The translations under genes were made by a program, and so were the position numbers. Of a DNA stretch of 64,000 bases, positions 1-7,363 are shown one piece after another. The stretch's first letter is position 1. Every line of letters starts with the position of its first letter. The notes under the pieces were generated by a model. That model did not search any database and had not been told where the DNA came from. It was given only the letters and a program-made list of their open reading frames with translations. The DNA is from W1P20-047 sp045118335 (GTDB lineage Bacteria; Actinomycetota; Coriobacteriia; Coriobacteriales; Eggerthellaceae): NCBI GenBank assembly GCA_045118335.1, contig JBGUXY010000053.1, forward strand, positions 1-64,000. The letters run 5' to 3'.

Positions 1-486
1 GCGACCATCTTCGGTCGTACCGGCGGCGTTATGGAGGCTGCGCTCCGTACGGCTGCGTTCCTGCTCACCGGCGAGAACCCGCCGTTCGAGGTATGCGACA
101 CCACCGAGTCCACGCCCGAGAAGCCTTGGATCGCCAAGGAGCTGTCTGTGGCTGGTCTGGACCTGCGCATCGCTGTTGCCAGCGGTCTTGGCAACACCGC
201 CAAGCTGCTCGACGCCCTGCGTGACGGCACCGAGCAGTTCGACTTCGTAGAGATCATGGCCTGCCCCGGCGGTTGCGTCGGTGGCGGTGGCCAGCCCATC
301 GAGTTCAACAAGGAACTGGCCGCCGAGCGTGCTTGCGTCCTGAACACGCTGGACGAGAATGACGTGCTGCGCTACAGCCATGAGAATCCGGATATCCAGC
401 GCCTCTATGCTGACGTGCTGGACAAGCCGCTGAGCCATCTGGCTGAAGAGTGGCTGCACACCGATCAGGAAGCTTGGGACATCTAA
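1..486 (+). CDS. [FeFe] hydrogenase, C-terminal part (partial)
   Basis: The frame is open from base 1 to a TAA at 484-486, so the gene begins before the window. The visible 161 residues start with ATIFGRTGGVMEAALR, the L2/L3-type region of the [FeFe]-hydrogenase H-cluster domain. Further on they carry MACPGGCVGGGGQP, where the Cys is the H-cluster ligand shared with the 4Fe-4S cubane. The family oxidises or evolves H2. N-terminal ferredoxin-like domains, needed to tell a soluble NAD-linked enzyme from a ferredoxin-only one, are not visible. A strong terminator follows, so this is the last gene of its transcript. Family call is very secure; subtype is unknown. Confidence 0.93.
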   Translation, partial: ATIFGRTGGVMEAALRTAAFLLTGENPPFEVCDTTESTPEKPWIAKELSVAGLDLRIAVASGLGNTAKLLDALRDGTEQFDFVEIMACPGGCVGGGGQPIEFNKELAAERACVLNTLDENDVLRYSHENPDIQRLYADVLDKPLSHLAEEWLHTDQEAWDI

Positions 487-508
487 GCTCTCTGCATAGG
501 TCATCTTT

Positions 509-543
509 GAAGCCGCGCCTCTTTGGGGGCGCGGCTTCTTTCG
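509..543 (+). terminator. Rho-independent terminator after the hydrogenase gene
   Basis: A GC-rich stem (GAAGCCGCGCC pairing with GGCGCGGCTTC region) with a short T-rich loop is followed by a TTCTTTC tract, 23 bases after the hydrogenase stop codon. Confidence 0.8.
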
Positions 544-779
544 TGCTGTGGGGCACCCCGTCCCGGCGCTCTACGTTGCTGCGAGCGGGGAACACCGGTT
601 TCGCTGGCGTGTCTGATGGGTTGCCCAATCGTGGGATCTATGTTGGCGGTTTCCACGAGTTCTACTAGCGTAGTGCCATTGGCATGCTGGTGTACCATTG
701 GCGGACCTTGGGCTGCAAATGGTTCTGATGGATGATTGCAATGTGATACGATTGCAATGTTGGCTGGCGGAGTTCGAGT

Positions 780-1346
780 ATGCAGGAAATGGGCGTGCAG
801 ATGAAACTTAGCGTTGTCCCCGTGAAGTTCAAGACCGATACGTATGCTCGGGTGAAAGACCTCTACGTGCAATCGTACAAAGACGATGTGCGCATTCCGC
901 TTCCTCTTCTGATGTTGCTCGCCGAACGGAAGACGTGCGATTTCAACGCCTACTACGATGGGGACACGTTTGTGGGTTTCACTCATAGCATGGATTTCGA
1001 GCATGAAGGGTATTTGTTCTACCTGGCAGTTCGTGAAGACCTGCGGTCGCGTGGATACGGTTCGGCCATCATGGATATCATCAAGGAACGGTATGCGGGA
1101 AAGCCCATCTGCATGGATATCGAAGCGCTTGACCCCAAGGCCGATGACTACGAGCAAAGGCTTAGGCGGCTGGAATTCTTCGAACGAAACGGCTTTCACC
1201 GTACCCATATGCATATTCAGGATGGCAACGTTATCTACGAGGTTGTGGGAAGCGAAGATTTCTTCGACGTATTTACGTATGCCAATGATTTCAACAAGTG
1301 GATGTTCGGCCTGTTCGATGTAAAGCTCATTGAATTCAAAGAATAG
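780..1346 (+). CDS. GNAT-family N-acetyltransferase
   Basis: A 188-residue protein. The segment RSRGYGSAIMDIIKERY (about residues 90-107) matches motif A of GNAT acyltransferases, the Q/RxxGxG/A loop that binds the acetyl-CoA pyrophosphate. The upstream strands (FVGFTHSMDF, GYLFYLAV) and the late RLEFFERNGFHRT segment fit the usual GNAT order. The ATG at 780 is preferred because GGCGGAG lies 7 bases upstream; in-frame ATGs at 789 and 801 are alternatives. The substrate cannot be told. It stands alone, 290 bases after the hydrogenase terminator and 100 bases before the glycosidase. Confidence 0.85.
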   Translation: MQEMGVQMKLSVVPVKFKTDTYARVKDLYVQSYKDDVRIPLPLLMLLAERKTCDFNAYYDGDTFVGFTHSMDFEHEGYLFYLAVREDLRSRGYGSAIMDIIKERYAGKPICMDIEALDPKADDYEQRLRRLEFFERNGFHRTHMHIQDGNVIYEVVGSEDFFDVFTYANDFNKWMFGLFDVKLIEFKE

Positions 1347-1446
1347 AGCTTGTTTTCATGTCGGCTGGTCTTACGGTTTCAAAATGCTCTTTCGATTCGG
1401 GGAAGCGGATCGTCATCGTCAAGCTTTGCGACAGGAGGGCCGTGTC

Positions 1447-2811
1447 ATGCGGTGCTGCATGACAGATTCGCGTGAGATCTGCGCTTGGTCCACGCATACT
1501 TTTCGTCGTGACGATGGGGCAGAATTCGGCCTGGTCGCTTGCTTTCCCGATATCATCTTTCAAGAGCTTGCTGGCTTCGGTGCCGCGATTACCGAATCGT
1601 CGGCATACGTGTTTGCGCTGATGCCGCCTCGTGAACAGGACGAATTTATCCGCTTGGTATACGGTGGGGAAGCCAAGAGGGGTCTTGAGGCTTTGCCGGG
1701 CAATGCATATTCGCTCGCGCGAACGCATGTGCAGAGCTGTGATTTTTCGCTCGGGAGCTATTCGTACGTGAGGCCGTTCGATTGGAGGTTGACTTCGTTT
1801 TCCATCGAGCGCGACCGGCAGCTCCTCGTGCCGTTTCTGCGATGTTGCCTGACGGCAAACCCCCGGTTGCAAATCGTTGCTGCGCCATGGAGCCCACCTG
1901 CTTTCATGAAAACCGTTCCACGCATGAAGCGTGGCGGGAGGTTGAGGCGTCCGTGCTACCAGAGCTGGGCTTCGATGCTCGCCCGCTATGTGCAAGAATA
2001 TCGTGCCGAAGGGGTTCCCATTGCCGCCATGAGCGTGCAAAACGAGCCAATGGCTCAGCAGAAATGGGAATCGTGCCTGTTCACCGCGCAAGAAGAGCTA
2101 GAATTTGCGCGTGATTACCTGCGTCCTGCCCTCGATGCGGCTGGATTTGGCAACGTCAAGATCCTTGCTTGGGATCACAACAAGGATAGGGTGCTCGACA
2201 GGGCTACTGCAGTGTTGGAGCAAGATCCTCGCGTGTTTGATGGGATAGCGTTTCACGGGTACGCAGGCGATCATTCCGAGCAACTCCAGGCAGTTTCGAG
2301 TCTTTATCCCGATGCCAAGCTGCTGTTTACGGAAGGGTGCGTGGACTACGTGCCCGACTGGAAGACGAATACGCATCGTGCCGTGCGCAAGGCCGAAAGG
2401 TATGCCCACGAAATCATCGGGGACCTGAACGCAGGTGCTTGCGGGTTCATCGACTGGAACGTGCTGCTCGACGAACGCGGTGGCCCCAATCACGTCAGGA
2501 ACTTTTGCGAGGCGGCTCTTATGTACGACCGCGAGAGCGAAACGCTTCATGTGAACAGGTCTTTTGTCTACATCGGTCACTTTTCGCGTTTCATTTTGCC
2601 CGGGGCGCGTCGTTTTCTGACATCACGCTATACCGATCGAATCGAATGCACGGGTTTCGTCAACCCCAATGGGGAGCGGGTGCTTGTCGTGCTGAACCGC
2701 ACAGATGCGCCCGTGAAACTGCGGATAGCCGAACGCCCCTATGTTGCCGATTGCCAGGTGCTTGCGCATTCCATATCGACGTATACCTGGACGCCCGAGG
2801 AGCTTGCGTGA
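1447..2811 (+). CDS. Glycoside hydrolase family 30 (glucosylceramidase-like)
   Basis: A 454-residue protein starting at the ATG at 1447, with AGGAGGG seven bases upstream; the open frame begins earlier (1330) but without a ribosome site. It has the GH30 hallmarks: GFGAAITESSA near the N-terminus, AAPWSPPAFMK, SVQNEP with the likely acid/base Glu at residue 200, and LLFTEGC with the likely nucleophile Glu at residue 296. A C-terminal beta domain (FVNPNGERVLVVLNRT) is typical of the family. GH30 enzymes are retaining beta-glycosidases acting on glucosylceramide, beta-1,6-glucan or xylan; substrate is not predictable here. No signal peptide or anchor is seen, unlike most GH30 enzymes that meet polymeric substrates. 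Confidence 0.88.
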   Translation: MRCCMTDSREICAWSTHTFRRDDGAEFGLVACFPDIIFQELAGFGAAITESSAYVFALMPPREQDEFIRLVYGGEAKRGLEALPGNAYSLARTHVQSCDFSLGSYSYVRPFDWRLTSFSIERDRQLLVPFLRCCLTANPRLQIVAAPWSPPAFMKTVPRMKRGGRLRRPCYQSWASMLARYVQEYRAEGVPIAAMSVQNEPMAQQKWESCLFTAQEELEFARDYLRPALDAAGFGNVKILAWDHNKDRVLDRATAVLEQDPRVFDGIAFHGYAGDHSEQLQAVSSLYPDAKLLFTEGCVDYVPDWKTNTHRAVRKAERYAHEIIGDLNAGACGFIDWNVLLDERGGPNHVRNFCEAALMYDRESETLHVNRSFVYIGHFSRFILPGARRFLTSRYTDRIECTGFVNPNGERVLVVLNRTDAPVKLRIAERPYVADCQVLAHSISTYTWTPEELA

Positions 2812-3026
2812 TGCTTGGCTTAGGCCTTTGCGGTGGGTTGCGCAACGGCTTTTCCTTGGACCCGAACCGCGATGGGGCATGCAGCTAATCACATTCCTTC
2901 TCGACGTACATCAGACGCCAGGGAAAATGATAGCTCGCAGCTAACAGGTTGCATCAGGGCATTGCTTATCATGGTTCAAAGCTCGCGCATCAGGCGGGCG
3001 CAATCATGATGGAAGGATGGCCAAGC

Positions 3027-3881
3027 ATGTCCCAGCAATACATACCCCCAGTTCAGCAGGCCCCTTCGGAGAATCAGGCTTCTCCAGTGCAGGCACCTGC
3101 TGCCCCGCTGCAGCCTCAACCACCGCAGGGTGGTGCCACGGTGGTTCAAATGCAGCCAGCTCAGAAGAAGAGCATGTCTGCCATGAGCATCGTGAGCCTC
3201 GTCTTGAGCGGCATTGCCGCTCTCACATCGTTTCTGCCCTTCATCAACAATGCGTCGTTTTTCATCGCGCTGCTGGGTATCGTGTTCGCCATCATCGGAT
3301 TGGTGAGCACCGGTAAAGGCAAGAAGAGCGGGAAAGGCATTGCCATTGCGGGTCTTGTGCTCGGCATCCTTTCAATCGTCATCGTCTTGGTGACGCAGTC
3401 GATTTACGCGGCGGCACTTGAGGAAGCGTTCGGGACCGGCCACTCGAGCAGTGCGCCTGCTGCAGAACAGACGCAGGAAAGCGAAGTGCGTGAAGCTGGG
3501 TCGGGAGCACCGGAGCCAGAGGAAGATGCAGCGGCTCCAGCTTACGAAGTGAGCATCGGGGAAGCCTACACGACTTACGACTTCGAGGGGAAGAGCGTCA
3601 TCGTCGTCACTTACAACTGGGTGAACAACTCCGACAAGCCGGCAAGTGCCTACATCACCCTCCGCGACAAGGCGTTCCAGAATGGCGTTGAGCTCGAAAA
3701 GGATTTCTTCGTCGAGGCGATGGATTCGTCTGGTTGGGACAGCGAGGTGAAGCCCGGCTCGGGAACCACCTACCAACAGGCATACGAGCTGGTCGATGAC
3801 AGCGTGGTGAGCGTTGAGGTGACGGAACTCATCAGCTTCAACGACACCATTCTTGCCGAGGGTGCATTCGAGATCAACTAG
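3027..3881 (+). CDS. DUF4190-DUF5067-type membrane protein
   Basis: Start ATG at 3027 with GGAAGGA nine bases upstream; 284 residues. The first 45 residues are Gln/Pro/Ala-rich. Two hydrophobic segments around residues 55-125, separated by a short TGKGKKSGKG loop, form a DUF4190-like hairpin. After an acidic linker, the last 100 residues (YEVSIGEAYTTYDFEGK onward, with TYNWVNNSDKPAS and SEVKPGSGTTYQQAYEL) look like DUF5067, an Ig-like surface domain. The same domain recurs in the next gene with much identical sequence, so the pair arose by duplication. It probably displays the domain outside the membrane; function is unknown. Confidence 0.75.
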   Translation: MSQQYIPPVQQAPSENQASPVQAPAAPLQPQPPQGGATVVQMQPAQKKSMSAMSIVSLVLSGIAALTSFLPFINNASFFIALLGIVFAIIGLVSTGKGKKSGKGIAIAGLVLGILSIVIVLVTQSIYAAALEEAFGTGHSSSAPAAEQTQESEVREAGSGAPEPEEDAAAPAYEVSIGEAYTTYDFEGKSVIVVTYNWVNNSDKPASAYITLRDKAFQNGVELEKDFFVEAMDSSGWDSEVKPGSGTTYQQAYELVDDSVVSVEVTELISFNDTILAEGAFEIN

Positions 3882-3925
3882 GCGGGACTTACTCGTGCGA
3901 TGAAAACCAGACAGAGGAGGACCTT

Positions 3926-4459
3926 ATGAGCAAAACCACGCAAGCTCTGACGGCAGCCGTTGCCTGCTTGGCGGCAATTGGGATGTTTTTCCTGTTCGGA
4001 TGCTCGAGCACAAACGCGCAGAGCCCCGAGAGCCAAGATGTTCAAGATTCGTCCGCCCAACCAGAGCAGGCTGTGGATGAAGCACAGGCCCAAGAGCAGG
4101 AGGCTGCCGAAGCGAAGTACACGGTTACGATCGATGATGCCTATGTGGGCGCCGACTATGACGGGAACCCAGCGATCGTTGTCACCTACAGCTGGGTGAA
4201 CAATTCCGACGAGGCGACGAGTGCCCTGATCTCGCTCGAGGAAAAAGCGTTCCAGAACGGCGTTGAGCTCGAAGATGCGTTTTTCCTCGAAGGCGTGGAC
4301 ACGTCTAGCTGGGACAGCGAAGTGAAGCCCGGCTCGGGTACTACGTTCCAGCGCGGATACGTTCTGGCCGACACGAGCGAGGTGACCATCGAAGTTGCCG
4401 ACCCTTGGGATTGGGAAAGCGATGGGTTGCTGGCGGAGGCGACGTTTAGCGTCGAGTAG
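3926..4459 (+). CDS. DUF5067-type lipoprotein
   Basis: A 177-residue protein with AGAGGAGG in front of the ATG. The N-terminus has a hydrophobic stretch ending in FLFGC, a lipobox with lipidation expected at Cys 26. A Gln/Glu/Ala-rich linker follows, and then the same domain as the upstream gene: VTYSWVNNSDEATSA, EKAFQNGVELED and SEVKPGSGTTFQRGYVL. It sits 44 bases after its paralogue and is probably cotranscribed. Members of the family are exported lipoproteins of unknown function in Gram-positive bacteria. A terminator follows at 4491. Confidence 0.78.
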   Translation: MSKTTQALTAAVACLAAIGMFFLFGCSSTNAQSPESQDVQDSSAQPEQAVDEAQAQEQEAAEAKYTVTIDDAYVGADYDGNPAIVVTYSWVNNSDEATSALISLEEKAFQNGVELEDAFFLEGVDTSSWDSEVKPGSGTTFQRGYVLADTSEVTIEVADPWDWESDGLLAEATFSVE

Positions 4460-4490
4460 AGCACAGGCGGCCAACAGCCGATCATGCGGA

Positions 4491-4515
4491 GGGCGTCCTG
4501 CGCGGGCGCCCTTTT
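4491..4515 (+). terminator. Terminator after the DUF5067 pair
   Basis: A GGGCG/CGCCC stem around a GC-rich loop is followed by TTTTCG, 30 bases past the lipoprotein stop. The remaining 190 bases up to the next gene hold no reading frame with a ribosome site. Confidence 0.65.
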
Positions 4516-4707
4516 CGTACGCGTGGGATCTGCATGTGTCTCGCGTGAACGGCTCTGCCAAATGAGTCGATAGGCTATGTCCCTGTCGACCCTTTTCCGC
4601 CGAGCAGCAATCCGCTGGTTCGATAGTGTCCCGAGTAAGGTGCTCTCTTTGATGCGAGGTTGTGCATAATGGATCATATGGCAAGGTGGTAAAGAGGAGG
4701 TGATGTT

Positions 4708-5130
4708 TTGGACGAACCCCTGACGCATGAGTTGCTGAAAGAGCTGCTTTCCGCGCCCGACCCGCATGCCTATCTGGAAAAGCACAGAGTGCCCGCTCGC
4801 GTGCTTTCCGAATACCTGCAGCAGCTTCTCGACGAGCGGGGGATGATTCAGTCGAAGGTCGTCCAAGACGCGCGGCTGAACCGTACCTATGGATACGAGA
4901 TCTTCTCGGGTGCGAAAACGAATCCGGCACGCGACAAGATATTGGCCATTGCGCTGGCCATGGGCTTGACGCTCACCGAGGCGAATCGGGCGCTGCAGGC
5001 TGCGGGCAAAAACGAGCTCTACTGCAAGAACAGGCGCGATGTCATAATCATCTATGCACTCGAGCATGGCTATACGCTCCAACATGCGAACGAGGTGCTC
5101 TACGAGTTTGGCGAAGCCATCATCGAATAG
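4708..5130 (+). CDS. XRE-type helix-turn-helix protein
   Basis: 140 residues beginning at a TTG codon; the start is fixed by AGGAGG at 4695-4700, seven bases upstream, an unusually strong site for a rare start codon. Residues about 45-90 (IQSKVVQDARLNRTYGYEIFSG, then KILAIALAMGLTLTEANRALQAAG) fit an XRE/Cro helix-turn-helix. The C-terminus contains a second helical segment (NRRDVIIIYALEHGYTLQHANEVLYEFGEA). It ends 26 bases before the kinase gene, so the two are coupled. Inference: a DNA-binding or adaptor partner of the kinase. Confidence 0.7.
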   Translation: MDEPLTHELLKELLSAPDPHAYLEKHRVPARVLSEYLQQLLDERGMIQSKVVQDARLNRTYGYEIFSGAKTNPARDKILAIALAMGLTLTEANRALQAAGKNELYCKNRRDVIIIYALEHGYTLQHANEVLYEFGEAIIE

Positions 5131-5155
5131 GGTGGTGCAGCAGGTGTCGGCGAAC

Positions 5156-6409
5156 ATGCAACAAACGGGCGACGGTGTCGAACGCAAACTGGACGACTTG
5201 GCCATGCTGCTCGATGCGCTCGAACACGACGGACGCTATCGGGTAGAGCGCACGCTCAAAGACGTTGGATACGAGACGACGCAGGTCGTGTACCGCACGG
5301 AGCCTGCCGAGGTGGGGCCGTTCGTGCGCAAGGTCTTTGCGGCCGATTCGGGCTGCGGGCAGTCGTATGCGCGCATGTTCCGGGCGCAGGTGGATGGCGT
5401 GCGGTTCGATCATCAGCCAATGATCTACGACGTTTCCCTTTCGGGCGATGCCCTGTCGGTTGTGATGGAGTACGTGCGCGGGAAGACGCTCCTGCAGCTG
5501 GTGGGGGAGCGGGGTCCGAGTGCGGAGCTGGCGGCTTCGATAGGCATCCGTCTGTGCGATGCCCTGGCCGAACTGCATGAATCGCTTGGTTCGCCCATCG
5601 TCCATCGTGACGTGAAGCCGTCGAACATCATGCTTTCGGGTGAGCGGCTCGTTCTGCTGGATCTGGGCATTGCCCGCGAGGTGCGCTTGGAGGCCCGGCG
5701 GGACACGATGTGCTTCGGGACCCCTGGCTACGCGCCGCCCGAGCAGTTCGGATATGGCCAGACGGATGCGCGCAGCGACGTGTATGCTGCCGGAATGTCG
5801 ATTGCCTTCTGCTTGACCGGGCGAAACGACAACGAAGCGTTGCGCAGCTGCGGGTTCCGAGATCCGAAGGTCCCCGAGAAGCTCGCCGCAGTCTTGGCGA
5901 AGGCGACGCAGTTCGACCCCGATGCAAGATATGCAAGCGCACGCGAAATGGGCGAGCACCTGCGGCAGGCTGCAAGCGAAATGCGCGTCTCGGCGGCGCA
6001 TGCGTCGCCGTCGAGCCAGCCAAGCTCCAAAGGCGTCTACGCGTTTATGGATGTCTTGCCGTTCGAACTCGAAAGCACGACGTTGGCAACGTTGCGTCAT
6101 GTTTGGAATACGATCGTCGGGGTTGTGGCGGCGGTTTTCGTTGCGGTCGTCATCGCTGCGATGGTCGATCCCGCAGGAGCGGTCGAGCAGTATGCTGCCT
6201 GGTATCGGGTACTGTCGTACACGTTCATGATGATTGTTCCCAGCGTGCTTGCAGGCTATCTGCTCATGTTCAAGGGCTCTTTACGCAAGAGGATGGACGT
6301 GCTTTCCCGGCTGAGCTGGAAAATCGAGATTCCAATCGCCGTATTGGTGGCGTTTCTCTCGATCATGTTCGCCATTGCAGTGGGAGTCATCTCGGGTCAG
6401 GCCATGTAG
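5156..6409 (+). CDS. Membrane-bound Ser/Thr protein kinase
   Basis: Kinase of about 417 residues. VRKVF supplies the ATP-anchoring Lys, VMEYVRGKTLLQL is the hinge, IVHRDVKPSNIML the catalytic loop, DLGIARE the metal-binding motif (DLG in place of DFG) and GTPGYAPPEQFG the activation segment. A canonical Gly-rich loop is not evident. The C-terminal 110 residues contain three hydrophobic spans (around IVGVVAAVFVAVVIAAM, YTFMMIVPSVLAGYLL and IAVLVAFLSIMFAIAV), so the kinase faces the cytoplasm from a C-terminal anchor. No external sensor domain is present. The start is uncertain: ATG 5156 has AGGTG nine bases upstream, but GTG codons at 5132 and 5135 are possible. Confidence 0.85.
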   Translation: MQQTGDGVERKLDDLAMLLDALEHDGRYRVERTLKDVGYETTQVVYRTEPAEVGPFVRKVFAADSGCGQSYARMFRAQVDGVRFDHQPMIYDVSLSGDALSVVMEYVRGKTLLQLVGERGPSAELAASIGIRLCDALAELHESLGSPIVHRDVKPSNIMLSGERLVLLDLGIAREVRLEARRDTMCFGTPGYAPPEQFGYGQTDARSDVYAAGMSIAFCLTGRNDNEALRSCGFRDPKVPEKLAAVLAKATQFDPDARYASAREMGEHLRQAASEMRVSAAHASPSSQPSSKGVYAFMDVLPFELESTTLATLRHVWNTIVGVVAAVFVAVVIAAMVDPAGAVEQYAAWYRVLSYTFMMIVPSVLAGYLLMFKGSLRKRMDVLSRLSWKIEIPIAVLVAFLSIMFAIAVGVISGQAM

Positions 6410-6415
6410 CTGGGT

Positions 6416-6556
6416 TGTGGGTTGCGGGTGATGCCAGCCGAGCTCCGTTTTCCTCGGCTCTATTCACAATCGCGGTTGGAGTCGCATCAGGCTGGGCAAT
6501 ATGGTTGACTTGCAGGTTTCGGGTAGCGCCAACCGGGGTTCGTTTTTCTCGGTTGG
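6416..6556. repeat. Two imperfect copies of a 40-bp hairpin element
   Basis: The gap between the kinase and vsr has two related segments, about 6416-6459 and 6513-6556. Each has a GGTT-CGGGT-GCCA lead-in, then a stem around a loop with CGTTTT(T): AGCCGAG with CTCGGCT (6436-6459) and CCAACCG with CGGTTGG (6529-6556). Stem differences are partly compensatory (GCCG/CGGC against ACCG/CGGT). One copy may terminate the kinase transcript, but neither is followed by a clean T-tract. Confidence 0.5.
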
Positions 6557-6621
6557 GTACGGGTCGCTGTTTGCGGCCGTATCGGGCAAGGCCCGGGGCT
6601 GATCTGGCCGCCTAGGTACCG

Positions 6622-7137
6622 TCAGTTGAGCCTGACGAACGCGTACTCGATTTCCGACTTCAGCCGATTGCGCGTATTTTCCAGCTGGTCCTTCTTCAGC
6701 TCGCATTCCCAGATTTCAACGACTTGCCAGCCGTCTTCTTGCAAGGCTGCGCGCACTTCGGCATCCCGTTGTTTGTTGCGAGCAAATTTGGCCTGCCAGT
6801 AGTCAACGTGCTGTTTGGGGGTGGTGGCGTATTTGCATCCTTCATGATGGTGCCAGAAACAGCCCATCACGAAGATGGCGATCTTGCGCCCTGGATAGGC
6901 TATGTCAGGATGTCCCTTGGCCTTCTTCCAGTCGAGTCGGTATCCGGGGTAGCCCATTTCGCGCAGCATATGACGGACGAGCAGTTCGGGCTTCGTGTCG
7001 CGTCTCTTGTTGCCCTGCATCGACTTGCGTACGTTTTCGTTGACGGCCGCAGGTGCTTTCGGCGATTCGCTCTCGCATGGATGTGCATGAAGCTCCGATT
7101 GCGTGCCTGCCAGTGTCTGTCTCGAATCGTTGTTCAT
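6622..7137 (-). CDS. vsr: Very short patch repair (Vsr) endonuclease
   Basis: A 171-residue protein. The core RRDTKPELLVRHMLREMGY, then HPDIAYPGRKIAIFVMGCFWHHHEGC and VVEIWECEL, is the classic Vsr arrangement. The Asp of HPDIAY is the expected catalytic acid, and the WHHH and Cys residues are expected in the active site and zinc site. Vsr nicks DNA 5' of the T in T:G mismatches produced by deamination of 5-methylcytosine. It is normally next to a cytosine-5 methyltransferase, but none is visible here. The N-terminal 40 residues are extra and low in complexity; an internal Met (MQGNKRRDTKPE) is an alternative start. Confidence 0.92.
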   Translation of the reverse strand: MNNDSRQTLAGTQSELHAHPCESESPKAPAAVNENVRKSMQGNKRRDTKPELLVRHMLREMGYPGYRLDWKKAKGHPDIAYPGRKIAIFVMGCFWHHHEGCKYATTPKQHVDYWQAKFARNKQRDAEVRAALQEDGWQVVEIWECELKKDQLENTRNRLKSEIEYAFVRLN

Positions 7138-7363
7138 GGCTGGAGATTATATCGTAAAACAACGCGCGAACGAGTTGTGCAAGGAGCTGTGTGTGTCAAT
7201 CGAAAAGGCGTGGGCGCACCTCGAGGCTTTGGGCTTGGGGAATCGGATCGTGGAGATCGAACGTGCCTGCAATCCTTTCGAGTGGGCGGATGTGTCGAAG
7301 CTGCCAGAGTGGAGAGCGGGCCATCACATGTGGTTCGATGCTTTCACTGGGCAGATTGGCTAA
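7136..7363 (+). CDS. Small hypothetical protein
   Basis: A 75-residue frame (MAGDYIVKQRANELCKELC...) fills the gap between divergent vsr and convergent copA. Its ATG overlaps the vsr start on the other strand, and its TAA overlaps the copA stop. Composition is protein-like (Trp-rich C-terminus WADVSKLPEW, HHMWFDAFTG), but no ribosome site precedes the ATG and no family is recognised. It could be chance. Confidence 0.35.
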   Translation: MAGDYIVKQRANELCKELCVSIEKAWAHLEALGLGNRIVEIERACNPFEWADVSKLPEWRAGHHMWFDAFTGQIG

